This document shows, piece by piece, positions 55,401-61,556 of a stretch of DNA of 64,000 nt. The notes under the pieces are model-generated. The model was not told the DNA's origin. It saw nothing but the letters and a program-made list of their open reading frames with translations, and did not search any database. Source of the DNA: Atrina japonica (Eukaryota; Mollusca; Bivalvia; Pterioida; Pinnidae); contig BROG01000003.1 of the NCBI GenBank assembly GCA_030159075.1, positions 3,145,001-3,209,000 on the forward strand. Reading direction: 5' to 3'. Numbering within the stretch: position 1 is the first letter of the stretch; every line of letters starts with the position of its first letter. The translations under genes were made by a program, and so were the position numbers.

Positions 55401-58400
55401 ATTACAACAAAAGATAGTAAATTGAAAGACAACAAAAGATACATGAATCTGAAAGTAAATTGAACTACAAAAGAAATGTCTGGTAGTTAACTAAATAACA
55501 AAAGATATCTGATAGTAAACTAAATAACAACAAAAGATATCTGATAGTAAACTAAACAACAACAAAAGATATCTGATAGTAAACTAAACAACAACAAAAG
55601 ATATCTGATAATAAACTAAACAACAACAAAAGATATCTGATAGAAAACTAAACAACAACAAAAGATATCTGATAGTAAACTAAACAACAACAAAAGATGT
55701 CTGAGAGTAAACTGAACTACAACAAAAGATATCGCACAGTGAATTAACTTACAACAAAGATATCTGACAGTGAAATAACTTACAACAAAGATATCTGACA
55801 GTGAATTAACTTACAAAGATATCTGACAGTGAATTAACTTACAACAATGATATGTGACAGTGAAATAACTTACAACAGATATCTGACAGTAAAATAACTT
55901 ACAACAAAGATATCTGACAGTGAAATAACTTACAACAAAGATACCTGACAGTGAATTAACTTACAACAGATATATCTGACAGTGAAATAACTTACAACAA
56001 AGATCTCTGACAGTGAAATAACTTACAACAGAGATCTCTGACAGTAAAATAACTTACAACAAAGATATCTGACAGTGAAATAACTTACAACAGAGATATC
56101 TGACAGTGAAATAACTTACAACAGAGATATCTGACAGTGAAATAACTTACAACAAAGATATCTGACAGTATAATAACTTATAACAAAGATATTCGACAGT
56201 GAATAAACTTACAACAAAGTTATCCGACAGTGAATTAACTTACAACAAAGATATCTGACAGTGAAATAACTTACAACAAAGATATCCAACAGTGAAATAA
56301 CTTACAACAAAGATATCCAATAGTGAAATAGCTTACAACAAAGATACCTGACAGTGAAATAACTTACAACAGAGATATCCGACAGTGAAATAACTTGCAA
56401 CAAAGATACCTGACAGTGAAATAACTTACAACAAAGATACCTGACAGTGAAATAACTTACAACAAAGATATCTGACAGTGAAATAACTTACAACAAAGAT
56501 ATCTGACAGTGAAATAACTTACAACAAAGATATCTGACAGTGAAATAACTTACAACAAAGATATCTGACAGTGAAATAACTTACAACAAAGATCAAATTA
56601 TTGTGACTATGTAAAACTTACGTCTCAACTGTGTTTAACCCACAAGCTTTCATTTTCATAAAAGTATCATTCCAGTACTGAGGGAATATACGGAAGTAAT
56701 GCACTGCTCCACTGATGATACGGATAGGTTTTCTATCCAAAAACAGTTGCCTTCCCTTGAATTTTAATTTTCCTTGACTTCTATACATTTTATCTGCATT
56801 GATTTTTTCATGAATATGAACTGGAAATAGACAATAAGGAGTATATTAATATCACATCAATTTCATTTCAGTATTATGTTTCAATTCTACAGAATGCATT
56901 TTATTTTAAAACTTCAGCAAACGGTAGATATTGAGATGTATAATAAACAGAACATTATGAATGATATGGCAATATAAATATGTAAACATATGCTAAAGAT
57001 GTTACTGTCACATATATTGCATGTAAAAGTCGTAACTTTAATAAAATATAACCATGATATACTCATATCCTTCGTCTCTAGTGAGATATACCCAAGATAT
57101 AGCCATTTGCTAATAAGTCAATCACTTTAAGTCAGTCAGTAAGGTGGTCTTAATAGTCAGTTTCTACTGCATATGTGTATGTGTATATAAATATTATATG
57201 ACGTAACCTGAATTGCAGTGGGAACAATTAATATACAGGTAACTTTCGATGGCTTGAACGTCGAAACCTTGAAGTTTCGTACCGGTCCCTATTTTTTTCT
57301 TCATAAAATAATTAAATTAATTCTCAACCTCTCCATCATCAAAATCTCAAAGTTCTTGAAACCTCAAAGTCGATTTGAAGTCCAGATTTTTGTAAATTAT
57401 TATGTACTTCACTCTCGAAACCTTGAAATCTGAGTACTTATCAGTGTATACATATAAAGTTAATGTCGTATGCCAGGCATGTCTGAAATAACAACACCAA
57501 GATAAATTACCTGGGAGTTAAAACAAAATGCAGAATGTGTTTTGGTAACTGGGTAACAAGCAAGTACTGTTATTGAAAAGACTGTTAAATAATCAAGGTC
57601 AATTAAAATGGAATAATTGAATAAAGATGCCTCATCGACTATGATTTCAAGTAGAAGTGTCAAAGCCTAGTGGGATTTTAACTTATGGATTAAGCAGTAG
57701 GCAACTGCAATGTTATAGGCCTATGACGTTTTTATCTCATTTCGAGGACCCCTAATTAATATCTTTTTGGAATGAATAAGAAAAAATAACAGATTTACAC
57801 ATTTTTATGCTGAAAAACTAGATGATAAGATTGTTTATGAATTCAAAATGCATGTGTGCATACACGTAAATAGATCTATCCCTTAAGAATCCATGTTGGT
57901 CGAAGTGTCGACTTCCGGAACTCTCGATACTTCAAACTCTTGAAACCTTGAAGTTTTCCAGTGATCCCACTGACTTCGAGATATCCAGAGTCACCTCTGT
58001 TTGGAAAAGACAGAGTTCAGATTGTAGAAGAATTTTGGTTTTACAGAATAGGTAAAGATACATGTTCATGTACATGCTTTATTCCGCTGTATTTATATTT
58101 CCTACAGCAGTTTCCCATGGACTCGGTGTTAAACTACACCGCATTCATATCGGCTATAAATGAAGTTGCTCGTATGACGTTACGCCAAGATATATTTCAT
58201 TCAAAAATTCTATACTTTACTGTTTATCTTGAACTTCGCTGTTCCATTACAATGAGGCTGACCACAATAATATAAGGCAGGATATTCAATGTGAAAACTA
58301 TGATATGTAAATATAATGAATGAACGCTTGTCAGAGTGCCCTAGTGGGCGTCATTCTATTTTTATTATACCTTCTCTTAAAACCTCGTAATCTGATTGGT

Positions 58401-60239
58401 TGAGAGAGATGTAAATTAATGTCACTCGCTCAGTTAACAAAGATAAAGAAGCCAGGGTGACATTAAAAAAAAAATAACATGAGCTAATGTAATGTGTGTA
58501 CGGTTCAACCCAGTGAGCCAGGGTGACATTCAAAAAAATGTCACACGCGCCAACGTTGTGCGCTCATGTGTGTTCATCCCAGTGAGAGCTTTTCGTCAAA
58601 GCCAAAATGTTTGTAAGCTTTTTGTTTTGTACTTTTAGCTTGCTGGTTAATTGTTGAGATGTGAAATATCTGTGGCAATATGTTAAAGCAAACAAATGTG
58701 ACACTCGGTATAATAAAATAAATATTACTGTCATGAAAGGGTGATATTGCATATTTTCATCCAGAGGAAGCGTTGTTGACCGAAGCAAAGCGTTCATAAA
58801 TTTCTAAGGTACATAGTCAATTATTTCCCATTTAAAGAATTAATAGGGGGAAGGAATTGGCTAGCCAAAAGTGCCCCCCCCCCTCCCGAGTGATCAAATA
58901 GGAGGGAAAGAATTGGCTAGCCAAAGGTTTCACCCTCAATGATCATATCGGGGGAAAGAATTGGCTAGCAAATACTTTCCCTCCTATTTGATCATTCAGG
59001 GGGGTGGAACTTTTGGCTAGCCAATTCTTTCCGCCATATTAAATCTTCAAATGTGAGCTAGCTAAGGTTCACTTATTGATGTATTAAACTTTAGAAAGAT
59101 ATTGTTGAGAAATTAAATGAGAGTTAACTTATGTAACTTGACAATTCACCCAATATCTAGGGGGGGACTTTTGGCTAACCAATTCTATCCCCTATTTGAT
59201 CATTTAAGGAGGAAACTTTTGGCTAGCCAATTCTTTCCCCCTTTTTTATCATTCAGGAAAAAAAACCAAAAGTGTATGTCTAACTCAAGTAATATGAATA
59301 TAATCTAAAAGTTTATCTTTGTTAAAATGTACATTGTCTTATTCTAGTTAGATGAATATTATCTAAAAATAACCTTACTTTGTTTCATAAGAATGAAAAA
59401 ACTTACTTATCAGAAGTTTTCACTACCTTTATACTGGTTCATTTCTTTTATCCAGGTTGGGTTGGGGGGGGGGGGGTGACTGGCTAGCCAATTCTTTCCC
59501 CACGTGAAAATTTTTCCCCTGGGGAAAGAATTGGCGAGCCAGTTTTTTCTCCAAGGGAAACCTTTAGACAGGGAAAGAATTGGCTACTACACCGGTACAA
59601 TTCTTACAAAACTTGTTACCTACATGTATATGAGTATAGGCCTACAGACTTACAAATTACTTATCATATATTTTAAAATTATAAAAACATACAGTGCTGC
59701 ATATACATGGATATGTTTTATCTAATTTCCTATTAAAATCTATCATTAAAGTTATATGGCAGACTATTGAAAGTATGATTATGAGTCTGTATTGTGAACT
59801 ATTTTTCATCTAAATTATGTTTTTAGTTCTTTTTCTTATGAAAACAGAAAAAAACGGAATTCACCAAAACTTAAAACAGAATTGAAGTAAGTCTGAAACG
59901 GAAAATCACTGGCCCTGTTATATCTTTTGGTTTATTTATATTACAAGCATCTAAATGTAATTTATCCTTTTAAATTGTAATAGTCTTGGTTGCGTTTACA
60001 TGCATCAATCAGAATACAGGGACTCCAATCAAATAATTATGTCATTAGGGGACAAATCTAAGGTACGGAATTTAGAGTGGACAAGATTCGGAATACAAGA
60101 TATAGATGTGTATACAAGTAATAGTGAAATATGTTATGTATACAAGTAATAGTAAAATATGTTGAGACCAAACTATTTGATCTGATTAAAGCAAATGTAG
60201 GAATACTCAAAATATAGAATTGACAGATTATACTGTATA

Positions 60240-60328
<89 letters not shown>

Positions 60329-60741
60329 CATACAGTGGAATCTTGTTTTCTTGAAATTCACTGGACTGCCCCTATTACTTTGATATATCCGGAATTTGAG
60401 ATAAACCAAATTTCAAATTGATATATTATTCTATCTATAAATATCGGCACCAGATTTTCAGTTTTGATATATCTGGAATTTCGACTCATCCAATTTCGAC
60501 ATAAGGAGATTCCATTGTATATATATATTAAACCTTCTATAGGGTATTTGGAAACAAAATATTCTAAGGTAACAGTAGAAGACTACTCACTTTGTGTTTC
60601 TGTCAACGTTTGTATTTCTCTATTATAATCATGATATATCCAAGATGTCAGTGCATACCATATCAGTAATCCACCTCCTAACAGAAGAATGATACCTCGA
60701 ATCATATGAGTCCTTCCAATCTTTATGGATGTCATTTTCAT
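26140..60741 (-). CDS. GLB1L2: GH35 beta-galactosidase-like protein (GLB1L2/GLB1L3 type), complete, 19 coding exons
   Basis: Predicted exo-acting beta-galactosidase-type glycosidase of family GH35, removing terminal beta-galactose from glycans. Joined exons (high to low): 60741-60591, 56820-56622, 53533-53456, 50198-50103, 48027-47919, 45291-45199, 44642-44546, 43168-43004, 40756-40613, 39680-39588, 38055-37999, 37013-36952, 34380-34228, 33407-33312, 32324-32237, 30313-30220, 28513-28399, 26788-26672, 26220-26140. All introns are GT-AG and the frame is continuous, giving 695 residues; vertebrate GLB1L2 is about 640. Residues ~16-35 form one hydrophobic segment after a basic tail, implying a type II membrane protein with the enzyme outside or in the lumen. 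Landmarks: ISGAVHYFR (86-94), YVPWNLHEP (118-126), RPGPFICSE (159-167), QVENEFGS with the acid/base Glu226, [13 protein letters not shown] with the nucleophile Glu309, [15 protein letters not shown] (348-362), and GRYWKIGPQ near the C-terminus. Both catalytic residues are kept, so activity is likely. Naming the exact vertebrate orthologue is inference, because molluscs may carry several paralogues. Confidence 0.95.
26672..26788 (-). CDS. GLB1L2: GH35 gene, coding exon 18
   Basis: Codes residues 631-669: [20 protein letters not shown] and onward to [10 protein letters not shown], the hallmark C-terminal GH35 block GW-KG-VF-NG-NLGRYW-IGPQ-TLY-PG. The donor is GTGAGT. The acceptor TTTTGTCTGCAG and the first 22 exon bases are the last unit of a 74-bp tandem array, so six more identical acceptors lie upstream. 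Confidence 0.95.
26766..27289. repeat. 7 x 74-bp array duplicating the exon 18 acceptor
   Basis: Seven copies begin at 26768, 26842, 26916, 26990, 27064, 27138 and 27212, exactly 74 bases apart and nearly identical. On the minus strand each unit holds TTTTTGTCTGCAG followed by the first 22 coding bases of exon 18. Only the lowest-coordinate copy continues into the true exon. The unit is not a multiple of 3. Confidence 0.98.
27404..28243. repeat. ~18-20 x 32-bp minisatellite in intron 17
   Basis: A 32-bp unit (core ctcactaaagcatagttta) is repeated from 27404 to about 28243. It is interrupted at 27455-27670 by a MITE. Variants are cccttctgttta and tcattctgttta. Confidence 0.95.
27455..27670. 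mobile_element. 216-bp MITE inserted inside the 32-bp minisatellite
   Basis: The ends are perfect 13-base inverted repeats, TACTGTATAGTTG and CAACTATACAGTA, including a duplicated TA. Removing the element and one TA restores agcatagttta, which is exactly the array unit. No coding content. TA duplication and CTGT ends fit the Tc1/mariner or Tigger group. Confidence 0.88.
28306..28380. repeat. (GA)n/GACA microsatellite just past the exon 17 donor
   Basis: Gagagagagagagagaga with gacagagatagacagaga, ending 19 bases from the exon. Confidence 0.95.
28399..28513 (-). CDS. GLB1L2: GH35 gene, coding exon 17
   Basis: Codes residues 592-630, including [20 protein letters not shown] and TFIYMK, the last jelly-roll domain (family pattern P-FY---F-I------TFL-L-GW). 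The acceptor is TGACATTTTAG and the donor is GTAAGA. A GA/GACA microsatellite starts about 20 bases after the donor. Confidence 0.93.
29162..29251. mobile_element. ~90-bp mini-MITE, copy 2 (intron 16)
   Basis: TAACTCATCAACCCCTGAAA to TTAGGGGTGTATGGGTTA, with gtaaatcaatgacttaga inside. Confidence 0.82.
29960..30180 (-). mobile_element. 5'-truncated SINE (same family) beside exon 16
   Basis: Tail ttgtttgtttattgttgttt, then atgtcccactcgagaatc, then the body down to ggacaggaaaccaact; the tRNA head is missing. It is in the same orientation as the gene and about 40 bases after the exon 16 donor. Confidence 0.85.
30220..30313 (-). CDS. GLB1L2: GH35 gene, coding exon 16
   Basis: Codes residues 561-591: [20 protein letters not shown] and onward to YSLDF, matching the family block G--G---L----L-NW-IYSLD. 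The acceptor is ATATTTGCGTAG and the donor is GTATAG. A SINE fragment lies about 40 bases past the donor. Confidence 0.94.
30414..30604. mobile_element. Tigger/pogo-like MITE, intron 15
   Basis: Ends TACCGTGGAATTTCGTTATG and CGAGATTCCAATGTA; the inside has atatgtcaaaattgaatgg and similar strings shared with 41.9 and 60.3 kb copies. Confidence 0.7.
30672..30855. mobile_element. MITE of the 'taaagcaggttttactgt' family, intron 15
   Basis: Shares aggttgatttgtacacaaat, ggtacaattggggacagc and gctaaagcaggttttactgt with copies at 34.46 and 36.55 kb. Confidence 0.82.
31210..31507. repeat. 3 x 100-bp tandem repeat, intron 15
   Basis: Aaaaactatggcacttgcat begins copies at 31210, 31310 and 31410; the copies differ at only one or two bases. 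Confidence 0.96.
32237..32324 (-). CDS. GLB1L2: GH35 gene, coding exon 15
   Basis: Codes residues 532-560: [16 protein letters not shown] and onward to DQERK, matching the family block ILVEN-GRVNYG---DDQRKG. The acceptor is TTGTTAATCAG and the donor is GTACCC. Confidence 0.95.
32835..33239. mobile_element. 405-bp TTAA-flanked MITE, intron 14
   Basis: Perfect 20-base inverted ends TTAAAGGGGCATTAGCTGTG and CACAGCTAATGCCCCTTTAA. The TTAA borders are like those of piggyBac. The interior has gtctgaccttattttcacaa and acatcaagtacaagtag, also found at 5.0-5.25 and 6.7-6.97 kb. Confidence 0.88.
32914..32960. repeat. (CAA)n plus (AT)n inside the TTAA MITE
   Basis: About nine CAA units then about nine AT units, inside the element at 32835-33239. 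Confidence 0.95.
33312..33407 (-). CDS. GLB1L2: GH35 gene, coding exon 14
   Basis: Codes residues 500-531: [20 protein letters not shown] and onward, beta-domain sequence that continues exon 13 in frame. The acceptor is CTGTTTTGTAG and the donor is GTAAAA. Confidence 0.93.
34228..34380 (-). CDS. GLB1L2: GH35 gene, coding exon 13
   Basis: Codes residues 449-499, including [20 protein letters not shown] and HGLVKDRVQ, the family block MEQL--N-GQSYGY--Y and V-DR-Q of the beta domains. The acceptor is ATCTTTACAG and the donor is GTTAGA. Confidence 0.94.
34462..34633. mobile_element. MITE of the same family, intron 12
   Basis: Ends TACAGTGAAACCTGTG and CAGGTTTTACTGTA. Nearly the same interior as the 30.7 and 36.6-kb copies (about 180 bp). 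Confidence 0.88.
34655..34895 (-). mobile_element. Copy of the second SINE family, intron 12
   Basis: Blocks cagtcacatggtggcggcca, ggtaaactggcaaacttccc, agcttagattccaatagg and taaccattcaatcacaaggt follow the family order, with a degraded tRNA head at the right. Confidence 0.72.
35375..36504. mobile_element. 1.13-kb non-autonomous Tigger-like element, intron 12
   Basis: Left end TACAGTGAACCCTCTTTGCA; right end AAAGCGGAGTCACAGTA. The interior repeats gaatattccgttataatgaatg near the right end. No transposase-like frame was seen. Confidence 0.68.
36553..36734. mobile_element. MITE of the same family, intron 12
   Basis: Ends TATAGTGAAACTTGTACA and AGCAGGTTTTACTGTA, inserted in an AT microsatellite next to a longer MITE. 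Confidence 0.85.
36952..37013 (-). CDS. GLB1L2: GH35 gene, coding exon 12
   Basis: Codes residues 428-448 ([21 protein letters not shown]), matching the family pattern of a short aromatic and leucine-rich segment before the first beta domain. The acceptor is TCCCCAACAG and the donor is GTACTT. Confidence 0.9.
37999..38055 (-). CDS. GLB1L2: GH35 gene, coding exon 11
   Basis: Short exon coding residues 409-427 ([19 protein letters not shown]), the linker after the barrel. The acceptor is TCTGTTTACAG and the donor is GTTAGT. Sequence similarity to the family is weak here; support comes from splice sites, frame and position. Confidence 0.88.
38085..39080. repeat. Imperfect ~150-220-bp repeats, intron 10
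   Basis: Blocks ccatatcaatttggttgaaa, tcccacaaaaattacccaat and aatgtagaattgagagtgc recur three to five times with drift, ending in ggatggatggacacagtg. A related stretch is at 60.83-61.03 kb. Confidence 0.75.
39588..39680 (-). CDS. GLB1L2: GH35 gene, coding exon 10
   Basis: Codes residues 378-408: [20 protein letters not shown] and onward. This is the end of the catalytic barrel, matching the family block DYDA-L-EAGD-T-KY. The acceptor is TTTTTTTTAG and the donor is GTAAGT. Confidence 0.95.
40223..40407. mobile_element. Tigger/pogo-like MITE, intron 9
   Basis: Ends TACAGTGAAACCTGTATA and TATAGCAGGTTTTACTGTA with about 150 bases between. Confidence 0.85.
40402..40486. repeat. (AT)n microsatellite, intron 9
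   Basis: Broken TA run starting at the right end of the MITE at 40223-40407. Confidence 0.95.
40613..40756 (-). CDS. GLB1L2: GH35 gene, coding exon 9
   Basis: Codes residues 330-377, including [18 protein letters not shown], almost identical to the vertebrate GLB1L2/3 block. The acceptor TTTCATCTGCAG is the last, altered unit of a 37-bp minisatellite that fills the upstream 880 bases. The donor is GTATGG. Confidence 0.95.
40757..41640. repeat. ~24 x 37-bp minisatellite abutting the exon 9 acceptor
   Basis: Repeats of a 37-bp unit (core agatagaactctagcagatg) run without a break into the exon 9 acceptor. Two main variants differ at aacaagtgaaat versus aacatgttaaat. One decayed region lies near 41480-41520. 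On the minus strand each unit reads GTTTCATCTGCTAG, an acceptor-like string. Confidence 0.97.
41671..41852. mobile_element. Tigger/pogo-like MITE, intron 8
   Basis: Ends TACATTGGAACATTGTAATT and AAGGCAAAGTTCCACTGTA. Confidence 0.78.
41907..42208. mobile_element. MITE pair, one nested in the other, intron 8
   Basis: The outer ends TACAATGGAATGTCATTATC and CCAGATTCCTCTGTA are Tigger-like. Inside (41970-42143) is a second element with ends AGACCCTTTCACTTTAACTG and ATAATGAAAGGGTCT. Relatives of the inner element lie at 33.63-33.80 and 39.80-39.97 kb. Confidence 0.75.
42270..42476. repeat. 4 x 51-bp tandem repeat, intron 8
   Basis: Gataatctgccgggatgtca begins copies 51 bases apart. The unit is a multiple of three, so it reads as a 17-residue repeat on the plus strand, but no gene context supports translation. 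Confidence 0.92.
43004..43168 (-). CDS. GLB1L2: GH35 gene, coding exon 8 (nucleophile glutamate)
   Basis: Codes residues 275-329. It contains [17 protein letters not shown]; Glu309 lines up with the catalytic nucleophile of GH35 (Glu268 in human GLB1). The acceptor is ATATTTATAG and the donor is GTAAGA. Confidence 0.95.
43362..44233. repeat. GACA/GATA microsatellite array with ~60-bp higher-order units, intron 7
   Basis: Gacagacagacagtgagaca and acatatatacacagataaat alternate. The long open frames across it, reading LSVCLSV-type peptides, come only from the short repeat. Confidence 0.96.
44390..44481. mobile_element. ~90-bp mini-MITE, copy 3 (intron 7)
   Basis: TTAACTCATCAACCCCTGAA to TTTAGGGGTGAATGGGTTTAA; about 85 percent like copy 2 by eye. 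Confidence 0.84.
44546..44642 (-). CDS. GLB1L2: GH35 gene, coding exon 7
   Basis: Codes residues 243-274: [16 protein letters not shown] and onward, matching the family segment ending LLTSD. The acceptor is TTGGCTCACAG and the donor is GTGAGA. Confidence 0.93.
45199..45291 (-). CDS. GLB1L2: GH35 gene, coding exon 6 (acid/base glutamate)
   Basis: Codes residues 212-242: [20 protein letters not shown] and onward. The Glu of NEFGS (Glu226) lines up with the proton donor of GH35 (Glu188 in human GLB1). The acceptor is GTACAAACAG and the donor is GTAATA. Confidence 0.95.
46166..46588 (+). pseudogene. Gag-like zinc-knuckle ORF of a DIRS/Ngaro-type retroelement
   Basis: An open frame of 140 codons with a C-terminal cysteine/histidine cluster: [17 protein letters not shown], then [15 protein letters not shown]. 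This matches the C-x-FN-x-G-x-C-x-C-x-H-x-C-x-x-CG-x-HP-x-x-C block typical of the first ORF in tyrosine-recombinase retrotransposons. The N-terminal half also fits ([18 protein letters not shown]). It sits antisense in intron 5 of the GH35 gene. The ORF is intact, but the element as a whole is decayed. Confidence 0.75.
46800..47520 (+). pseudogene. Decayed reverse transcriptase of the same DIRS/Ngaro-type element
   Basis: Reverse-transcriptase blocks can be read in order but with stops and frame shifts. They are [20 protein letters not shown], then a stop, [19 protein letters not shown], then a shift, [40 protein letters not shown] and HYLDNFIFA. The catalytic YLDD-type motif is YLDN here. 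No RNase H or tyrosine recombinase follows, so the copy is truncated and inactive. The block order matches DIRS-type RT; the exact clade is not resolved. Confidence 0.75.
47919..48027 (-). CDS. GLB1L2: GH35 gene, coding exon 5
   Basis: Codes residues 175-211, [20 protein letters not shown] and onward, matching the family block SWLL-DP-M-LR--Y-G. The acceptor is AATATTGCAG and the donor is GTTGGT. Confidence 0.95.
48176..48240 (+). repeat. Isolated tRNA-like SINE head
   Basis: GCCAGCTGGCTCAGTTGGTA and, 25 bases on, CATGAGTTCGAGTCCACC form A and B boxes like the SINE head 120 bases downstream. No SINE body follows, so this is a truncated head or tRNA pseudogene. Confidence 0.65.
48281..48594 (+). 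mobile_element. Full-length tRNA-derived SINE with perfect 15-bp target duplication
   Basis: The head at 48296-48370 has an A box (TGGCTCAGTAGG) and a B box (GAGTTCGAATCCC). The body has cggatgagacag, gtgccgagcatagg and atatgagtgaaat, and the tail is gacgttaaacaacaataaac. Flanking copies of AATCTTGTGTAATTC at 48281-48295 and 48580-48594 match exactly, so the insertion looks recent. It lies in intron 4 (between exons 5 and 4), antisense to the gene. Confidence 0.92.
49528..49831 (-). mobile_element. Near full-length SINE (same family), minus orientation
   Basis: The body and a tRNA-like head are both present in reverse (tail tgttgttaaatgtcccactc; B box near 49770). Target duplications TTGCAATGAAACTGTT and TTGCAATGAAGCTGTT differ at one base, so it is older than the copy at 48.3 kb. 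Confidence 0.88.
50103..50198 (-). CDS. GLB1L2: GH35 gene, coding exon 4
   Basis: Codes residues 143-174, including [20 protein letters not shown], the strand with the substrate-pocket motif RPGP(Y/F)IC of GH35. The acceptor is AATATTTCAG and the donor is GTAATT. Confidence 0.95.
51204..51691. mobile_element. Tigger/pogo-like MITE, 488 bp, intron 3
   Basis: Ends TACAATAGAACTTCGATGAG and CTCATCGAAGTTCTACTGTA, near-perfect inverted repeats of 20 bases. Confidence 0.88.
52507..53321. mobile_element. TA-flanked MITE with its interior expanded into a minisatellite
   Basis: The ends are inverted: TACAGGGTAACCTGTC at the left and GACAGGTTTCACTGTA at the right, the Tigger/pogo-like style seen across the window. 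The inside is roughly 25 copies of a ~30-bp unit (gacaggtggtctctcacaag and gacaggtggtctctcaaaag variants), broken by three copies of a ~60-base spacer with aactgcatggtttt. It lies in intron 3. Confidence 0.85.
53456..53533 (-). CDS. GLB1L2: GH35 gene, coding exon 3
   Basis: Codes residues 117-142: [20 protein letters not shown] and onward, the family block YVPWNLHEP. The acceptor is ATATATCCTCAG and the donor is GTAAGA. A MITE ends only 17 bases upstream of the acceptor side of this exon (53551-53801). Confidence 0.95.
53551..53801. mobile_element. MITE immediately upstream of exon 3, intron 2
   Basis: Ends TACTGTAGAATCAGAAAATT and ATGTCTGAATCTACAGTG are inverted. A run of about 24 A lies inside. 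It ends 17 bases from exon 3, so it supplies sequence around the branch point and pyrimidine tract. Confidence 0.72.
54773..56593. repeat. ~58 x 31-bp minisatellite next to the exon 2 donor
   Basis: The unit is about 31 bp with core gatatctgacagtgaaataa. At least three subfamilies follow each other: ggacagggaattgagtta (54.8-55.15 kb), gatagtaaactaaacaac (55.2-55.7 kb) and cagtgaaataacttacaac (55.73-56.59 kb). The last reads GTTGTAAGTTATTTCAC on the minus strand, with GTAAGT in most units. Confidence 0.96.
56622..56820 (-). CDS. GLB1L2: GH35 gene, coding exon 2
   Basis: Codes residues 51-116, the first strand of the GH35 barrel: [18 protein letters not shown], then [13 protein letters not shown]. 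The acceptor is TCTATTTCCAG and the donor is GTAAGT. A 31-bp minisatellite starts about 30 bases past the donor, and many of its units repeat GTAAGT. Confidence 0.95.
57234..57999. mobile_element. Tigger-like element, ~770 bp, intron 1
   Basis: Left end TACAGGTAACTTTCGATGGC with cttgaacgtcgaaaccttga; right end ttcgagatatccagagtcacctctg. The interior carries repeated cgaaaccttgaagt strings. No transposase frame was seen. Confidence 0.6.
58835..59600. repeat. Cluster of inverted and direct copies of a TTGGCTAGCCAA palindrome unit
   Basis: Gaattggctagccaaaag and variants occur about nine times in both orientations, next to runs of C or G and gatcattcagg / gatcaaatag strings. No coding content. 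Lies in intron 1. Confidence 0.85.
60241..60324. repeat. (AT)n microsatellite, intron 1
   Basis: About 40 TA units with one break, abutting the MITE at 60331. Confidence 0.97.
60331..60519. mobile_element. Tigger/pogo-like MITE, intron 1
   Basis: Ends TACAGTGGAATCTTGTTTTC and AAGGAGATTCCATTGTA; related inside to the 30.41-kb copy. Confidence 0.8.
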
Positions 60742-60776
60742 GAAATTTGTTGAAACACAGTTCAGTACACCAACAG
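60591..60776 (-). CDS. GLB1L2: GH35 gene, first coding exon (membrane anchor)
   Basis: The ATG is at 60741 and codes residues 1-50 plus one base, ending at donor GTGAGT. Residues [18 protein letters not shown] make a single hydrophobic anchor behind a basic tail ([10 protein letters not shown]). The 35 bases above the ATG begin at an acceptor, TTTTTCTAAACAG, so the 5' leader is spliced. No in-frame stop lies between that acceptor and the ATG, so an upstream coding exon is not excluded. The position of the anchor right after this Met still favours it as the start. Met3 and Met13 are alternatives. Confidence 0.85.
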
Positions 60777-61556
60777 CTGTTTAGAAAAATCAGAAAAGTA
60801 TAAATTTTCTATAATAAATAAGAATACTGTGAATCACAAAGGGCTGCTTACATATAATTATGGTAGTAAAGATATTGGCACTCTTTCTTTAACCTGACCA
60901 AGATATTTTCCAAATAAATTCTGTTCAAAAATGTACATGTAGAATTGAGAATGTAAACAACAACGGTTGATGTCTCTACAGATAGAAGGACACAGTGAAA
61001 ACTACAGGCTTCACCATCATTGGATGCAGCCAGGGCCCAAAATAAAAAATGTGTATGATATAAGATAAAAGAGAAATTCAACATTTTTATTTGCTTTCCA
61101 CCATTTCATTATCTTATGGGATACAACTATATCAATTGTATATCTGTTCTATCTGTATCAATCAGATATTTGATATAAATTGAAATACATATGAAATGAA
61201 ATGAACGTTCTTTATATTTAAAGGTGATCTTTGACAGATTGTGATGTGAAGTGCCAAGATTTTATTTTCACCTAAACTTTTGTTTTTAGTAATTACACAA
61301 ACCGGTACTCGCTGAGATAGATATAACTACATAAGTATAATTCCCACAGTCTTTTTTCACTATATATTCTTAAAAAATTCTTCTTTTTTTTCAATAACTC
61401 CTAGAGAATTGACCTTTCATCCAATTTTAACAAAACTCGATTCACAAAAATGTGAGCTTTTGGTACTCATTTGGAAGAAATTCCACTGGAATCTATTTAT
61501 TGTTTCAGGAGAAATATGTTTTTCTTTGTGAAAGTAAGATCATTTTTCTGTTAATT

